Positions 1 through 8,518 of a stretch of 64,000 bases of DNA are shown piece after piece; within the stretch, counting starts at the first letter, position 1, and the number at the start of each line of letters is the position of its first letter. Below the pieces are notes generated by a model, which saw only the letters and a list, made by a program, of their open reading frames with translations, was not told the DNA's origin and made no database searches. The position numbers were made by a program, and so were the translations under genes. Origin of the DNA: Bog-756 sp036513075 (GTDB lineage: Bacteria; Actinomycetota; Acidimicrobiia; Acidimicrobiales; RAAP-2). The stretch is from the NCBI GenBank assembly GCA_036513075.1, contig DATBZS010000076.1, forward strand, positions 1-64,000. The letters run 5' to 3'.

Positions 1-755
1 TCGATAGAGCCAGCCGTCGAGAGGTGCAGGAAGTGGACCCGTCCGCCCGTCGCCCGGGAGAGGGCGATGTCGCGGGCCACCATGACCTCCTCGGCTTCGG
101 ACGGCATGCCGGCGAGGCCCAACCGGCTCGACCAGGCCCCCTCGTGCATGGTGCCGCCGGCGGCCAAGCTGGCGTCCTCGCAGTGCTGGCCGAGGGTCAC
201 TCCGAGTCCCGTGGCGTACTGAAGGGCCCGACGCATCAGTCCGGCCGACTGCACGCCGTCGCCGTCGTCGGTGAACAGCCTCACCCCCAGGGCGGCCAGT
301 TCGGCCATGGGGGCGAGTCGCTCACCGGCCCGGTCCACGGTGATGGCTCCAGCCACGGCCACCTGGGCCATGGATCCTTGGGCCAGGGCGAAGACGTTGC
401 GCACCGATTCGGCCGAGTCGAGCGGCGGGTCGGTGTTGGGCATGGCCACCACGGCCGTGAACCCGCCGAGGGCGGCGGCCCGGGTGCCGGACTCGATCGT
501 CTCGGCCTCCTCTCGCCCCGGCTCGCGCAGGTGGGTGTGGAGATCGACCAGGCCGGGCGACACCACACAACCGCCGGCGTCGATGACCCGCGCGCCGGCC
601 GGCACGTCCAGGTCCTCCCCCACCTCGACAACCCGGCCGGCCACCACCCGGACGTCGGATCGGCGCGTGCCGGTCCGGTCGACGACGGTGCCGCCGCGCA
701 CCACCAGCTCGGGCGCGATCGTCTTCGTGCCACGGCTCGTTGTTCGGTCAGTCAT
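1..755 (-). CDS. pyrC: Dihydroorotase, C-terminal part beyond window edge
   Basis: Dihydroorotase interconverts N-carbamoyl-aspartate and dihydroorotate, step three of UMP synthesis. About 251 codons from the start are present and the C-terminus lies off the left edge. Reading from the ATG at 755, the protein shows an amidohydrolase N-terminal beta-sandwich, the metal-binding HTHLREPG segment near residues 57-64, a PNTDPP segment, and later a GQHCED segment and a FLHLST segment, which carry further ligand histidines of class I dihydroorotases. Its ATG overlaps the pyrB stop by 8 bases, so the two are probably translationally coupled as the end of a pyrR-pyrB-pyrC operon. The identification is firm. 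Confidence 0.93.
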   Translation of the reverse strand, partial: MTDRTTSRGTKTIAPELVVRGGTVVDRTGTRRSDVRVVAGRVVEVGEDLDVPAGARVIDAGGCVVSPGLVDLHTHLREPGREEAETIESGTRAAALGGFTAVVAMPNTDPPLDSAESVRNVFALAQGSMAQVAVAGAITVDRAGERLAPMAELAALGVRLFTDDGDGVQSAGLMRRALQYATGLGVTLGQHCEDASLAAGGTMHEGAWSSRLGLAGMPSEAEEVMVARDIALSRATGGRVHFLHLSTAGSI

Positions 756-1719
756 GCAGCTCGGCCTCCCGGGCGCCTTGGCCGAGCAACAGGAACAGCA
801 CGGCCATGCGGACGGCCACCCCGTTGCCGACCTGGTCGGTGATGCGGGCCGACGGGAGCTCGGCCACTTCGGAGGCGATCTCGACACCCCGGACCATGGG
901 ACCGGGGTGCAGGATGATGGCGTCGGGCGGCAGCTGGAGGGCCCGTCGCGCGGTCAGGGCATAGCCCGCCGAGTACTCACGCATTGTCGGGACGTAGGCC
1001 CCGCTCCCCCGTTCGGCCTGGAGCCGCAGGAGGGAGATGACGTCGGTGTCACCCAGCACGCCGTCGAGATCGTGGCGCACCCCGGCGATCGGCCACCCTT
1101 CGAGGGAGGGCGGCAGCAACGTGGCCGGTGCCACCAGGGTGACCCGGGCCCCGAGGGCCGCGTACGCGGTGATCTGCGAGCGCGCCACCCGGCTGTGCCG
1201 GATGTCGCCGACGATGGTGACCCGCAGGCCGTCGAAGGCCGCAGTTCCCTCATCGCCCCCGCCGAGTGACTGGCGCACGGTGTAGAGATCGAGGAGGGCC
1301 TGGGTGGGGTGCTGGTGCCAGCCGTCGCCGGCATTGATCACCGCACAGTGGTCGACCCACTCGGCCACCCGGGCCGGCACGCCCGACGAGCTGTGACGGA
1401 TGATCACGGCGTCCATGCCGATGGCCTGGATGGTCTCGATGGTGTCGCGCAGGGACTCGCCCTTCTTGACCGAGGACGACCCGGCGCTGAACGACAGGAC
1501 GTCGGCCGACATCCGTTTGGCCGCTGTCTCGAACGACATGCGGGTGCGGGTCGAGTCCTCGAAGAACAAGGTGGCCACCGTGCGGCCCCGCAGGGTGGGG
1601 ACCTTGGGGTTGGCCCGCCGCCCCACTTCGGCGAAGGAGTCGGTCACCCGGAGGACTTCGGCGATGTCCGTGGCATCGAGGTCGTCCATGCTCAAGAGGT
1701 GGGTGGGGAAGGCGTTCAC
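748..1719 (-). CDS. pyrB: Aspartate carbamoyltransferase catalytic chain
   Basis: This enzyme joins carbamoyl phosphate to aspartate in the committed step of pyrimidine synthesis. At 323 residues it matches the usual catalytic-chain length. Visible motifs are the carbamoyl-phosphate loop STRTRMSFE near residue 55, HPTQALLDLYT near 135 and HPGPMVRGVE near 270. No regulatory chain gene (pyrI) is nearby, as is normal in actinobacteria. It starts with GTG inside a GTGA overlap with the pyrR stop, which implies coupled translation and control by the PyrR leader upstream. Confidence 0.96.
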   Translation of the reverse strand: MNAFPTHLLSMDDLDATDIAEVLRVTDSFAEVGRRANPKVPTLRGRTVATLFFEDSTRTRMSFETAAKRMSADVLSFSAGSSSVKKGESLRDTIETIQAIGMDAVIIRHSSSGVPARVAEWVDHCAVINAGDGWHQHPTQALLDLYTVRQSLGGGDEGTAAFDGLRVTIVGDIRHSRVARSQITAYAALGARVTLVAPATLLPPSLEGWPIAGVRHDLDGVLGDTDVISLLRLQAERGSGAYVPTMREYSAGYALTARRALQLPPDAIILHPGPMVRGVEIASEVAELPSARITDQVGNGVAVRMAVLFLLLGQGAREAELHD

Positions 1720-2285
1720 CGGCTGACCAACTCACCGAGTGAGACACCCTCGTCGGTGACGTCGACCATCTCGTCGCGACTGGTCGGCAGGTTCTTGCCC
1801 ACGTAGTCGGGGCGGATCGGCAGCTCGCGATGGCCCCGGTCGACCATCACGGCCAGTTCGACCACCTGGGCCCGGCCGTACTCGCCGAGGGCGTTGAGGG
1901 CGGCCCGGATGGTCCTGCCCGTGAAGAGCACATCGTCGACCAGCACGACGGTCGCCCCGGTCAGGTCGGTGGTGATGTCCGTGGCCGCCTCGGGCAGGAC
2001 GGGGCGCAGCCCGATGTCGTCACGATAGAAGGCGACGTCGAGCGTGCCGACCGGCACGTCGGCCCCTTCGACCTCGGCCAGGGTCTCGGCGATGCGATGG
2101 GCGATGGCGACACCGCCGGTCTGGAGGCCGATCAGGACGACATCGTGGAGGCCCCGATTGCGCTCGGCGATCTCGTGGGCCATGCGGGTGACGGCGCGTC
2201 GCACGTCATCGGCGGTCATGACCTGGACCCGGGCAACGAAGACAGCACCCCGCGGGCGGGTATGACTGCGTTCACGTTCGGCCAC
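1716..2285 (-). CDS. pyrR: Pyrimidine operon regulator / uracil phosphoribosyltransferase
   Basis: PyrR is an RNA-binding repressor of pyr genes with residual uracil phosphoribosyltransferase activity. The protein has 189 residues and carries the PRPP-binding signature VVLVDDVLFTGRTIRAA near residues 111-127. The GTG at 2285 is chosen because a strong AGGAGG-type ribosome site lies about 7 bases upstream. An internal ATG at 2219 (MTADDVRR) would match the shorter length of many homologues and is the alternative start. It is the first gene of the pyrR-pyrB-pyrC run, and a PyrR-type hairpin lies in its own leader, which indicates autoregulation. Confidence 0.95.
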   Translation of the reverse strand: MAERERSHTRPRGAVFVARVQVMTADDVRRAVTRMAHEIAERNRGLHDVVLIGLQTGGVAIAHRIAETLAEVEGADVPVGTLDVAFYRDDIGLRPVLPEAATDITTDLTGATVVLVDDVLFTGRTIRAALNALGEYGRAQVVELAVMVDRGHRELPIRPDYVGKNLPTSRDEMVDVTDEGVSLGELVSR

Positions 2286-2345
2286 CTGATCCTCCTGTCC
2301 GTACGGGCCTCACGGGACCCGCTTCACGGTCAGGCTCCGACTATA
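2286..2345 (-). promoter_or_regulatory. pyrR leader: promoter -10 and PyrR-binding hairpin overlapping the ribosome site
   Basis: On the minus strand a TATAGT -10 hexamer sits at 2345-2340 with no good -35. About 15-20 bases further comes GGTCCCGTGAGGCC (2319-2306), which fits the PyrR binding-loop consensus (UCC-NGNGAG-GYU). It is closed by a GCGGG/CCCGU stem with an internal loop. The AGGAGG ribosome site (2295-2290) begins about ten bases after the hairpin and there is no terminator-like U tract. The design therefore suggests repression of translation rather than attenuation, as proposed for mycobacterial pyr leaders. The motif is seen; the mechanism is inferred. Confidence 0.7.
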
Positions 2346-2433
2346 CCGCGTCAGGTCTGGTGCCGTCCGCGCCGATGGCCCACGATCGGCTCATATCCGG
2401 ACCCGTTGGCCGGGCCGAACGCCAACGCACATG

Positions 2434-3993
2434 TCAGTCGATGAGGGCGGGGGGGCCGGCGGCGCGTGCCGGGGCGCGGACGAGTAACAAGGCCGGGATC
2501 AGGGCCACCAACGTCATTCCGACCACCCACCAGAACGTGTGCCCGAACGCCGAGGCGAACGGCTGGGCCACCTTGGCCACCACCGACCGCGGGGCCGTCG
2601 CCGCGCCCGTCAGACCGCCCGTGATGCCGTGGACCTGCACGTTGATCTGATGCTCGAGCACCACCGCCACCAGCGCGGTGCCGATGGATCCGCCGACCCG
2701 CTGGACGATGTTGATGGCCGTCGACGCCCGGGGCACCTGGGGCGCGGCCAAGGTCTGGTAGGCCGCCGCGATGGCCGGCATCATCACGAATCCGAAGCCG
2801 ATGCCGCGGATGAACAGCGACACGGCCAACAGGGCGAAACTGGTGTGGGCTCCGAGCTGCGTGTAGGCCAGGGTCGCCAAGGTGACCAGCACGAGTCCCC
2901 CGGGCACGATACGTCCCGACCCGTAGCGGTCGGTGAGCTTGCCGGCCAGCGGCATGACCATCGCCGCCCCGATGCCCTGGGGTGCCATGAGCAGCCCGGC
3001 GGTGAGTGCGGATTCGCCGCGGACCACCTGGTAGTAGAGGGGCAGGAGGAACATGCCGCCGAACAGGGCGGCGCCGAAGAAGAAGGTGGTGGCCGAGGCG
3101 GCGGCGAACTGCCGGTCACGGAACAGCAGCACCTCGATGAGCGGGGTGATCTTGGTGTGCAGGGCGTGCCATACGAATCCGGCGATCAGCGCAAGACCGA
3201 TGACAGTGGGCACGAAGACGCTGAGCGCCGAGCCCTGACCCGCCTGGGACAGGCCGTAGACGAACAGGCCCAGGCCCGGCGACAGCAGGACCAGGCCGAG
3301 CAGGTCGAGTTTGTAGGCCCGGTCGGTCCGCTGATGGCCGGGCAGGTACTTGACGGCCAATGCGATGGCCACGATACCGATGGGGATGTTCACGTAGAAG
3401 ATCCACCGCCACGACACGCTGTCGACGATGAGTCCGCCGATGACCGGGCCGAGGACCGGGCCGAGCAGCATGGGCACGCCCAACAGGCTCATCACCCGAC
3501 CCATGCGTTGGGGTCCGGCGGCTTGGGCCATGATCGACTGGCCGATCGGCATGATCATGCCGCCGCCGACGCCCTGCAGGATCCGGAAGACGATGAGGCT
3601 CCCGATCGACCACGCCGCCCCGGACAGGGCGGAGCCCAGCAGGAACAGCGAGAGCGAGGCGATCCACATCCGTTTGGCGCCGAACCGCTCCACTGCCCAC
3701 CCGGTCAGCGGAATCGTCATGGCCAGCGCCAACAGATAGCCGGTCGATACCCACTGGACCTGGGACAGGGGCGCCCGGAAATCCTTGGCCAGGGTGGGGA
3801 TGGCCACATTGACGATGGTGGTGTCGAGGATCGACATGATGCTGCCGAGCACGACGACGACGGCCAGGCGCTTGAGGTGGGGGTCGAGCCCGGCCAGGAC
3901 ACCCTTGGCGGAGGTGTCGGGGGTGTCTCCTACATGGCCTCCCGAGCCCGCCTCCGGCCCGGACAGGTCCGAGGTGGTATCAGAGGTTGTCAT
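2434..3993 (-). CDS. DHA2-family MFS multidrug exporter (EmrB/QacA type)
   Basis: This is a proton-driven exporter in the cytoplasmic membrane with a predicted 14 helices and 519 residues. Family motifs are clear: LDTTIVNVAIPTLAKDF in helix 1, GWAVERFGAKRMW (motif A) in the 2-3 loop, RILQGVGGGMIMPIGQ (motif B), and GPVLGPVIGGLIVDSVSWRW (motif C) in helix 5. The ATG at 3993 (MTTSDTTS) is preferred over an upstream start that would add an unusual basic tail. The substrate is unknown. It lies between nusB and pyrR without overlap, and about 275 bases upstream of it hold no convincing gene. Confidence 0.88.
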   Translation of the reverse strand: MTTSDTTSDLSGPEAGSGGHVGDTPDTSAKGVLAGLDPHLKRLAVVVVLGSIMSILDTTIVNVAIPTLAKDFRAPLSQVQWVSTGYLLALAMTIPLTGWAVERFGAKRMWIASLSLFLLGSALSGAAWSIGSLIVFRILQGVGGGMIMPIGQSIMAQAAGPQRMGRVMSLLGVPMLLGPVLGPVIGGLIVDSVSWRWIFYVNIPIGIVAIALAVKYLPGHQRTDRAYKLDLLGLVLLSPGLGLFVYGLSQAGQGSALSVFVPTVIGLALIAGFVWHALHTKITPLIEVLLFRDRQFAAASATTFFFGAALFGGMFLLPLYYQVVRGESALTAGLLMAPQGIGAAMVMPLAGKLTDRYGSGRIVPGGLVLVTLATLAYTQLGAHTSFALLAVSLFIRGIGFGFVMMPAIAAAYQTLAAPQVPRASTAINIVQRVGGSIGTALVAVVLEHQINVQVHGITGGLTGAATAPRSVVAKVAQPFASAFGHTFWWVVGMTLVALIPALLLVRAPARAAGPPALID

Positions 3994-4268
3994 GAGCTGG
4001 ATGCGGAGTCGGGTGCGGAGTCGGAGTGATGAACCACTCGTCACGGGTAGGAACTGCGGACGCGCGAACCCGCACACCCGCTACTCCCGACGGTCCAACA
4101 CGTCAGCGGGGGCAGCTATTCCGACTGTGGCAGCAGACCGGACGGTCAGCCGGTCGGACGGTCCAGTTCGTCCACCGGGTCCCGACGTTCCCCGCCGTCC
4201 CCCGGGACAGGGGGCACCCCGTCGGTCCCGGATTGGGGGGCCGCTCCGTCGGACCGGTGCCGGCTGGT

Positions 4269-4685
4269 CTACGAGTCGGTGCTTTCGGGACGGACCCGGC
4301 CGGCGACGGTGGCCAGCACACCGTTGACGAACCGGCCCGAGTCGTCGGTCGAGAAGGCCGTGGCCAGGTCGACCGCCTCGTTGAGGATCACCGCGGTGGG
4401 CACGTCGTCACAGGTCAGCAACTCGGCCGTGGCCAGCCGCAGTACGTTCTTGTCGACCACGGCCATGCGGTCGATGTCCCACCCGATGGCAGCCTCACCC
4501 ACCAGGTCGTCGATCTCCCCGATCCGGGAGCCCACCGCGGTGATCAGGGTGGTGACGTAGGGGTCCGGGGCCATGGGCTGGCTGGCCAGGACGTCTTCGG
4601 GGCGTTCGCCCTTCAGCTCCGCCTCGTACAGCAGGGTCAGGGCCCGCTCGCGGGACTGGTGGCGGGGTGCGGATTGGTCGTTCAT
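4269..4685 (-). CDS. nusB: Transcription antitermination factor NusB
   Basis: NusB, with NusE (S10), binds boxA RNA in rRNA antitermination complexes. The 138-residue all-helical protein opens with SRERALTLLYEAEL and contains the family segment LNEAVDLATAFSTDDSGRFV followed by NGVLATVAGR at the C-terminus. The ATG at 4685 is chosen because the homologous region begins soon after it. A GTG at 4715 would add ten residues, and neither start has a strong ribosome site. The efp-nusB order is typical of actinobacteria and firmicutes and places it at the end of the aroC-to-nusB run. Confidence 0.93.
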   Translation of the reverse strand: MNDQSAPRHQSRERALTLLYEAELKGERPEDVLASQPMAPDPYVTTLITAVGSRIGEIDDLVGEAAIGWDIDRMAVVDKNVLRLATAELLTCDDVPTAVILNEAVDLATAFSTDDSGRFVNGVLATVAGRVRPESTDS

Positions 4686-4728
4686 GGAGTTGGGGTACCC
4701 AGGCAACGTGCGCACCGGACGGCCGGGC

Positions 4729-5289
4729 TCAGGCCCGGGTCAGATACTCGCCCGTGCGGGTGTCGACTTTGACCATCTCGCCAGGGTTCACGAAGAGAGG
4801 CACCTGGATCACCAGGCCGGTTTCGAGGGTGGCCGGCTTGCGGGCGCCCGACACCCGGTCACCCTGGAGGCCGGGCTCGGTCTCGGCGATGGTCAGTTCG
4901 ACGGCCGCAGGCAGTTCCACGCCAACGATCTCGTCACCGAAGAACTCGAGGACGGCGTCGTCGCCTTCCTTCAGGTACTTGTTGGCGTCGCCGAGGAGGC
5001 CGGTCTCGACCTGGAGCTGGTCGTAGGACCGGGTGTCCATGAAGACGTACTCGCCGCCGTCCCTGTACAGGAACTGCATCTCGCGTTTGTCGATGATGGC
5101 CTGGTCGAGCTTCTCGTCGGCCCGGTAGGTGCGTTCGATCACCGCGCCGGTGCGCTGGTTCTTGAGCTTGGTGCGCACGAAGGCGCCACCCTTGCCCGGC
5201 TTGACGTGCTGGAACTCGATGACGTTGAACAGCCCCTCGGGCAGGTTCAGGGTCATGCCGTTGCGCAGATCGTTGGTGGAGACGGACAT
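4729..5289 (-). CDS. efp: Translation elongation factor P
   Basis: EF-P rescues ribosomes stalled at polyproline stretches. The 186-residue protein has the expected three beta-barrel domains. It begins MSVSTNDLRNGMTLNL and has the KPGKGGAFVRTKLKN loop near residues 29-43, with the tip lysine at the position modified in many bacteria, and the C-terminal signature region VQVPLFVNPGE-like (VIQVPLFVNPGEMVKVDTR). Its ATG overlaps the stop of the upstream peptidase gene by one base, which is strong evidence of co-transcription. No EpmA/EpmB modifying enzymes are visible. Confidence 0.96.
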   Translation of the reverse strand: MSVSTNDLRNGMTLNLPEGLFNVIEFQHVKPGKGGAFVRTKLKNQRTGAVIERTYRADEKLDQAIIDKREMQFLYRDGGEYVFMDTRSYDQLQVETGLLGDANKYLKEGDDAVLEFFGDEIVGVELPAAVELTIAETEPGLQGDRVSGARKPATLETGLVIQVPLFVNPGEMVKVDTRTGEYLTRA

Positions 5290-6461
5290 CAGACGGCGAC
5301 TTCCTTCGGGAAACGGGTGAGTGGTCGGCTGCCGGTGGGGGTCACGACCAGCGTGTCCTCGATGCGGACTCCGCCGACGTTGGGCAGGTACACGCCGGGT
5401 TCCACGGTCACCACGGTGCCGGGCTGCAGGATAGCAGTCGATCCAGCACCCACTGCCGGCCCCTCGTGGATGTCGAGACCCACCCCGTGGCCGGTGCCGT
5501 GTTCGAACCGCTCGGCCCAGCCGGCCTCGGCAATGCGGTCCCGGCACGCCTTGTCGACGTCGCCGGTGACCACCCCGGGGGCGACCGTGGCCACGCCCAG
5601 AGCCTGGGCGGACGCCACCACCGCGAACACCTCGGCCAGCTCGCCCCGCGGCTCGCCCCCAATACAGAAGGTGCGGGTCATGTCAGAGCGGTAGCCGTCG
5701 AAGGTGGCACCGAAGTCCACCACCACCGGGTCCCCCATGAGCATGACCCTGGTACCGGGCCGGGCGTGGGGCTTGGCCGAGTTCTCCCCCGAGGCCACAA
5801 TCGTCTCGAAGGCCCGGTCTTCGGCGCCGCCGAGCCGCATGGCGTGGTCGAGGGCGGCGGCAAACGCCGCCTCGGCCATGACGGCACCGTCCCCCACCCC
5901 GGCCAACAGGTGGAGGACCGAACCGAGCGCGTCATCGGCGATGGCTGCGGCTCGTTCCATCCGGACCACCTCGTCGACGTCCTTGACGACACGCAGCCCC
6001 TCGACGACCCCGTGGGTCGCCACCACCGACCGACCTTCGAAGACGGCCTCCCACATCCGGGCGGCCGACCACGTCACGTCGCCGGCCTCCAGTCCGACGG
6101 CGGTGGCATCGACAACCGCAGCGGCCAGTGACTCGCGCTGGGCCAGCACCCCGCCGATGGTGAGGTCGACCTGGTCGGCCACCCCGGATGCGGCCAGCTG
6201 CTCGGCGGCCTGGGTCCGGTAGCGCCCGTCGGTGGCGAGCACGGCGCGGTCAGGTCCGACCAGAAGCACGCCTGCCGATCCGGTGAACCCGGTCAGCCAC
6301 CGCAGATTGGCCGTCGTGGTAACCACCAGTGCGTCCGGTCGGGGGGCGTCGCCATCCTCCTCGGCCAGCGCGGCTCGGACCCGGTCGAGGCGCCCGACCA
6401 CCGACAGGGGAACCAATGGCATAGCCGTGTCGTCCAGAGGTCGTCCTGCCGGTTCGCTCAC
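5289..6461 (-). CDS. pepQ: Xaa-Pro aminopeptidase/dipeptidase, M24 family
   Basis: This metallopeptidase cleaves N-terminal Xaa-Pro bonds and is often encoded beside efp. The 390-residue protein has a creatinase-type N-terminal domain and a pita-bread catalytic domain. The dinuclear-metal ligands can be seen: Asp pair in VVDFGATFDGYRSDMTRTF, His in GTGHGVGLDIHEGP, Glu in TVEPGVYLP and Glu in GGVRIEDTLVV. It starts at a GTG within a GTGA overlap with aroQ. Whether it prefers dipeptides (PepQ) or longer peptides (PepP) cannot be told from the sequence. Confidence 0.9.
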   Translation of the reverse strand: MSEPAGRPLDDTAMPLVPLSVVGRLDRVRAALAEEDGDAPRPDALVVTTTANLRWLTGFTGSAGVLLVGPDRAVLATDGRYRTQAAEQLAASGVADQVDLTIGGVLAQRESLAAAVVDATAVGLEAGDVTWSAARMWEAVFEGRSVVATHGVVEGLRVVKDVDEVVRMERAAAIADDALGSVLHLLAGVGDGAVMAEAAFAAALDHAMRLGGAEDRAFETIVASGENSAKPHARPGTRVMLMGDPVVVDFGATFDGYRSDMTRTFCIGGEPRGELAEVFAVVASAQALGVATVAPGVVTGDVDKACRDRIAEAGWAERFEHGTGHGVGLDIHEGPAVGAGSTAILQPGTVVTVEPGVYLPNVGGVRIEDTLVVTPTGSRPLTRFPKEVAV

Positions 6462-6910
6462 GACCGGTGCTTCAGGATGCGCGACACGGCCTCGACCGCC
6501 AACGGGTAGCCGAGGCCCCCGAATCCGGCAATGCAGCCGTCGGCCACCGATGCGATCGTCGACGTGTGCCGGAAGGGCTCACGGGCAGCCGGATTGGAGA
6601 GGTGGAGTTCGACCACGACCCCGTCGAAGGCGGCCAGGGCATCGTGGATCGACCACGAGGTGTGGGACAGGGCACCGGCGTTGATGACAATGGCCGCGGC
6701 CCGGCCCCGTGCTCCTTGGATGGCCTCCACCAGATCACCCTCGTGGTTCGACTGCACATGCTCGAGGCTGAGCCCCAAGCCCTCGGCGCTTACGCGCGCC
6801 GCAGCCACGTGGTCGTCGAGGGTGGCGGTGCCGTAGATCTCGGGCTCGCGCTCGCCCACCAGGTTGAGATTGGGCCCCGACACCAGCAGGACCAGTCCGT
6901 CCGCGGTCAT
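6458..6910 (-). CDS. aroQ: Type II 3-dehydroquinate dehydratase
   Basis: This enzyme dehydrates 3-dehydroquinate to 3-dehydroshikimate in aromatic amino acid synthesis. The length of 150 residues is typical for type II. Signatures are GPNLNLVGEREPEIYG with the catalytic Tyr, QSNHEGDLVEAI, the INAGALSHTSWSIHDAL region and VELHLSNPAAREPFRHTS. It lies 19 bases downstream of aroB and overlaps the downstream peptidase gene by four bases. Confidence 0.96.
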   Translation of the reverse strand: MTADGLVLLVSGPNLNLVGEREPEIYGTATLDDHVAAARVSAEGLGLSLEHVQSNHEGDLVEAIQGARGRAAAIVINAGALSHTSWSIHDALAAFDGVVVELHLSNPAAREPFRHTSTIASVADGCIAGFGGLGYPLAVEAVSRILKHRS

Positions 6911-6929
6911 CCATCACCTCGGGTCCAGC

Positions 6930-7997
6930 TCATGACGCACCTCGGGAACGGTTCGACTCCATGTCCACCAGGGTAGCGACGACGTCGGCCCGGGCGATGC
7001 CACGGACCACCTCGACACCCTCCGGTCCGTCGAGCACGAAGGTGAGGTCGCCCTGGGCCTTCTTGTCCCGGCCCATGAACGACAGCAGATGGTCGGCCGC
7101 GGTGCCCGCCGGCAGGTCGGTGGCGAGGTCGAACCCGCCCACCACCTGACGGTGGTGCTCGACCCGGGCATCGTCGATCCGTCCGATACGGCGGGCCAGT
7201 AGGGCGGCGAACACCAGACCGACGGCCACCGCTTCGCCGTGGCGGAGGTCCGCCCCGTCGTCTCCGAACGCTGACGCCTCGAGGGCATGGGCCAGCGTGT
7301 GACCATAGTTGAGGAGCATCCGTCGGTCACCCTCGCGTTCGTCAGAGGCGACCACTGCTGCTTTGATGGCCGCACACCGGACCACCTGCTCGTCGATCGG
7401 GAGGTCGGCCGTAGGGGCGGCCCCGAACGGGGTCTCGATGCCGAGCAAGGCGTACTTGGCCACCTCGCCGCGGCCCGACGCCCACTCGCGGGGCGGCAGG
7501 GTGGCGAGGGTCCCGGTGTCACACAGCACGGCGCTCGGCTGCCAGAAGGCACCGACCAGGTTCTTCCCCTCGGGGATGTTGACCCCGGTCTTGCCACCGA
7601 TAGCCGCATCCACCTGGGCCAGCAACGACGTGGCCACGTTCACGTACCGAGTGCCCCGCTGGAACGACGCGGCGGCGAACCCGGCGAGGTCGGTGACCAC
7701 GCCGCCGCCGACTGCCACCACCACGTCGGCCCGGTTGAGACCCGACCGGGCGAACTGCCGGCACACTTCCTCGACCTGGCCGAGGGATTTGGCCGATTCG
7801 CCGTCGGGCACGGAGACGACCTCGAAGGGGAGGCCGGGGTCGACAGCCACCCCGATCCCCTCCTGGGTCACCACCACGGCCCGTCGGGCGCCGGGCACGG
7901 TTTCTGCTAGGACACGGGCCAGCTCGTGGCGGACGCCATCGCCCACCACCACCTCGTAGGACCGGTCGCCCAGGTCGACCGGCACCTCCCGGGTCAC
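6930..7997 (-). CDS. aroB: 3-dehydroquinate synthase
   Basis: AroB converts DAHP to 3-dehydroquinate using NAD+ and a divalent metal. The protein has 355 residues. NAD-binding segments VVAVGGGVVTDLAGFAAA and SLLAQVDAAIGGKTGVN are clear. The metal ligands appear as Glu in GRGEVAKYAL and His residues in LLNYGHTLAHALEA and the RHGEAVAVG region. The start overlaps the aroK stop by four bases. The gene encoding the first enzyme (DAHP synthase) and aroE, aroA are not in the window. Confidence 0.96.
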   Translation of the reverse strand: MTREVPVDLGDRSYEVVVGDGVRHELARVLAETVPGARRAVVVTQEGIGVAVDPGLPFEVVSVPDGESAKSLGQVEEVCRQFARSGLNRADVVVAVGGGVVTDLAGFAAASFQRGTRYVNVATSLLAQVDAAIGGKTGVNIPEGKNLVGAFWQPSAVLCDTGTLATLPPREWASGRGEVAKYALLGIETPFGAAPTADLPIDEQVVRCAAIKAAVVASDEREGDRRMLLNYGHTLAHALEASAFGDDGADLRHGEAVAVGLVFAALLARRIGRIDDARVEHHRQVVGGFDLATDLPAGTAADHLLSFMGRDKKAQGDLTFVLDGPEGVEVVRGIARADVVATLVDMESNRSRGAS

Positions 7998-8518
7998 GGC
8001 CGGCTCCGCTCGAAAGCGGTGAGCGACAGGATCCGGTCGGCCACCCGCGAGGGGTCGAGGCCGTCGACGTCGACCACCACGTCGGCCACCTCCTCATACA
8101 GCGGGCGGCGCACGGCGTCGAGCTCGGACAGCCGGGCGGCGGGGTCGTCGACCAGCAGCGGCCGGCCGTCACCCGGGCCCACCCGGTCAGCCAGAGTCGC
8201 CGGTTCGGCCCGCAGCCACACGACCATGGCCTGGCTCTCCAACCGCGCCCGGTTGCCCGCGTCCAGCACCGTCCCTCCGGCGGCTGACACCACGGCGGGC
8301 ATCGGGGTCGCCAGGGCCTCGGCCAGGACACGGGACTCCTCGACCCGGAACGCCTCCTCGCCATGGGCGGCGAACAGGTCGGCCACCGTCGAACCGGTCG
8401 ACGCCTCGACCATGGCGTCGGAGTCGAGGAAGGCCCAGCCGAGGCGTCCGGCCAGTTCCCGGCCGACCGTGGTCTTGCCGCTGCCCATCATCCCGACCAG
8501 GACCAGGTGGTCAGCCAT
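7994..8518 (-). CDS. aroK: Shikimate kinase
   Basis: Shikimate kinase phosphorylates the shikimate 3-hydroxyl with ATP. The protein of 174 residues begins MADHLVLVGMMGSGKTTVGR, with the Walker A loop at residues 9-17. The shikimate-binding Asp lies in FLDSDAMVEAS and the GG pair in VVSAAGGTVL. The ATG at 8518 puts the P-loop at the normal distance from the N-terminus and overlaps the aroC stop by 8 bases, whereas a longer reading frame upstream lies inside aroC. Confidence 0.95.
   Translation of the reverse strand: MADHLVLVGMMGSGKTTVGRELAGRLGWAFLDSDAMVEASTGSTVADLFAAHGEEAFRVEESRVLAEALATPMPAVVSAAGGTVLDAGNRARLESQAMVVWLRAEPATLADRVGPGDGRPLLVDDPAARLSELDAVRRPLYEEVADVVVDVDGLDPSRVADRILSLTAFERSRP

Noticed and set aside
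2539..4029. Plus-strand frame opposite the MFS exporter
   Set aside because: Its translation is Gly/His/Gln-rich with no domain, while the minus strand has complete exporter motifs.
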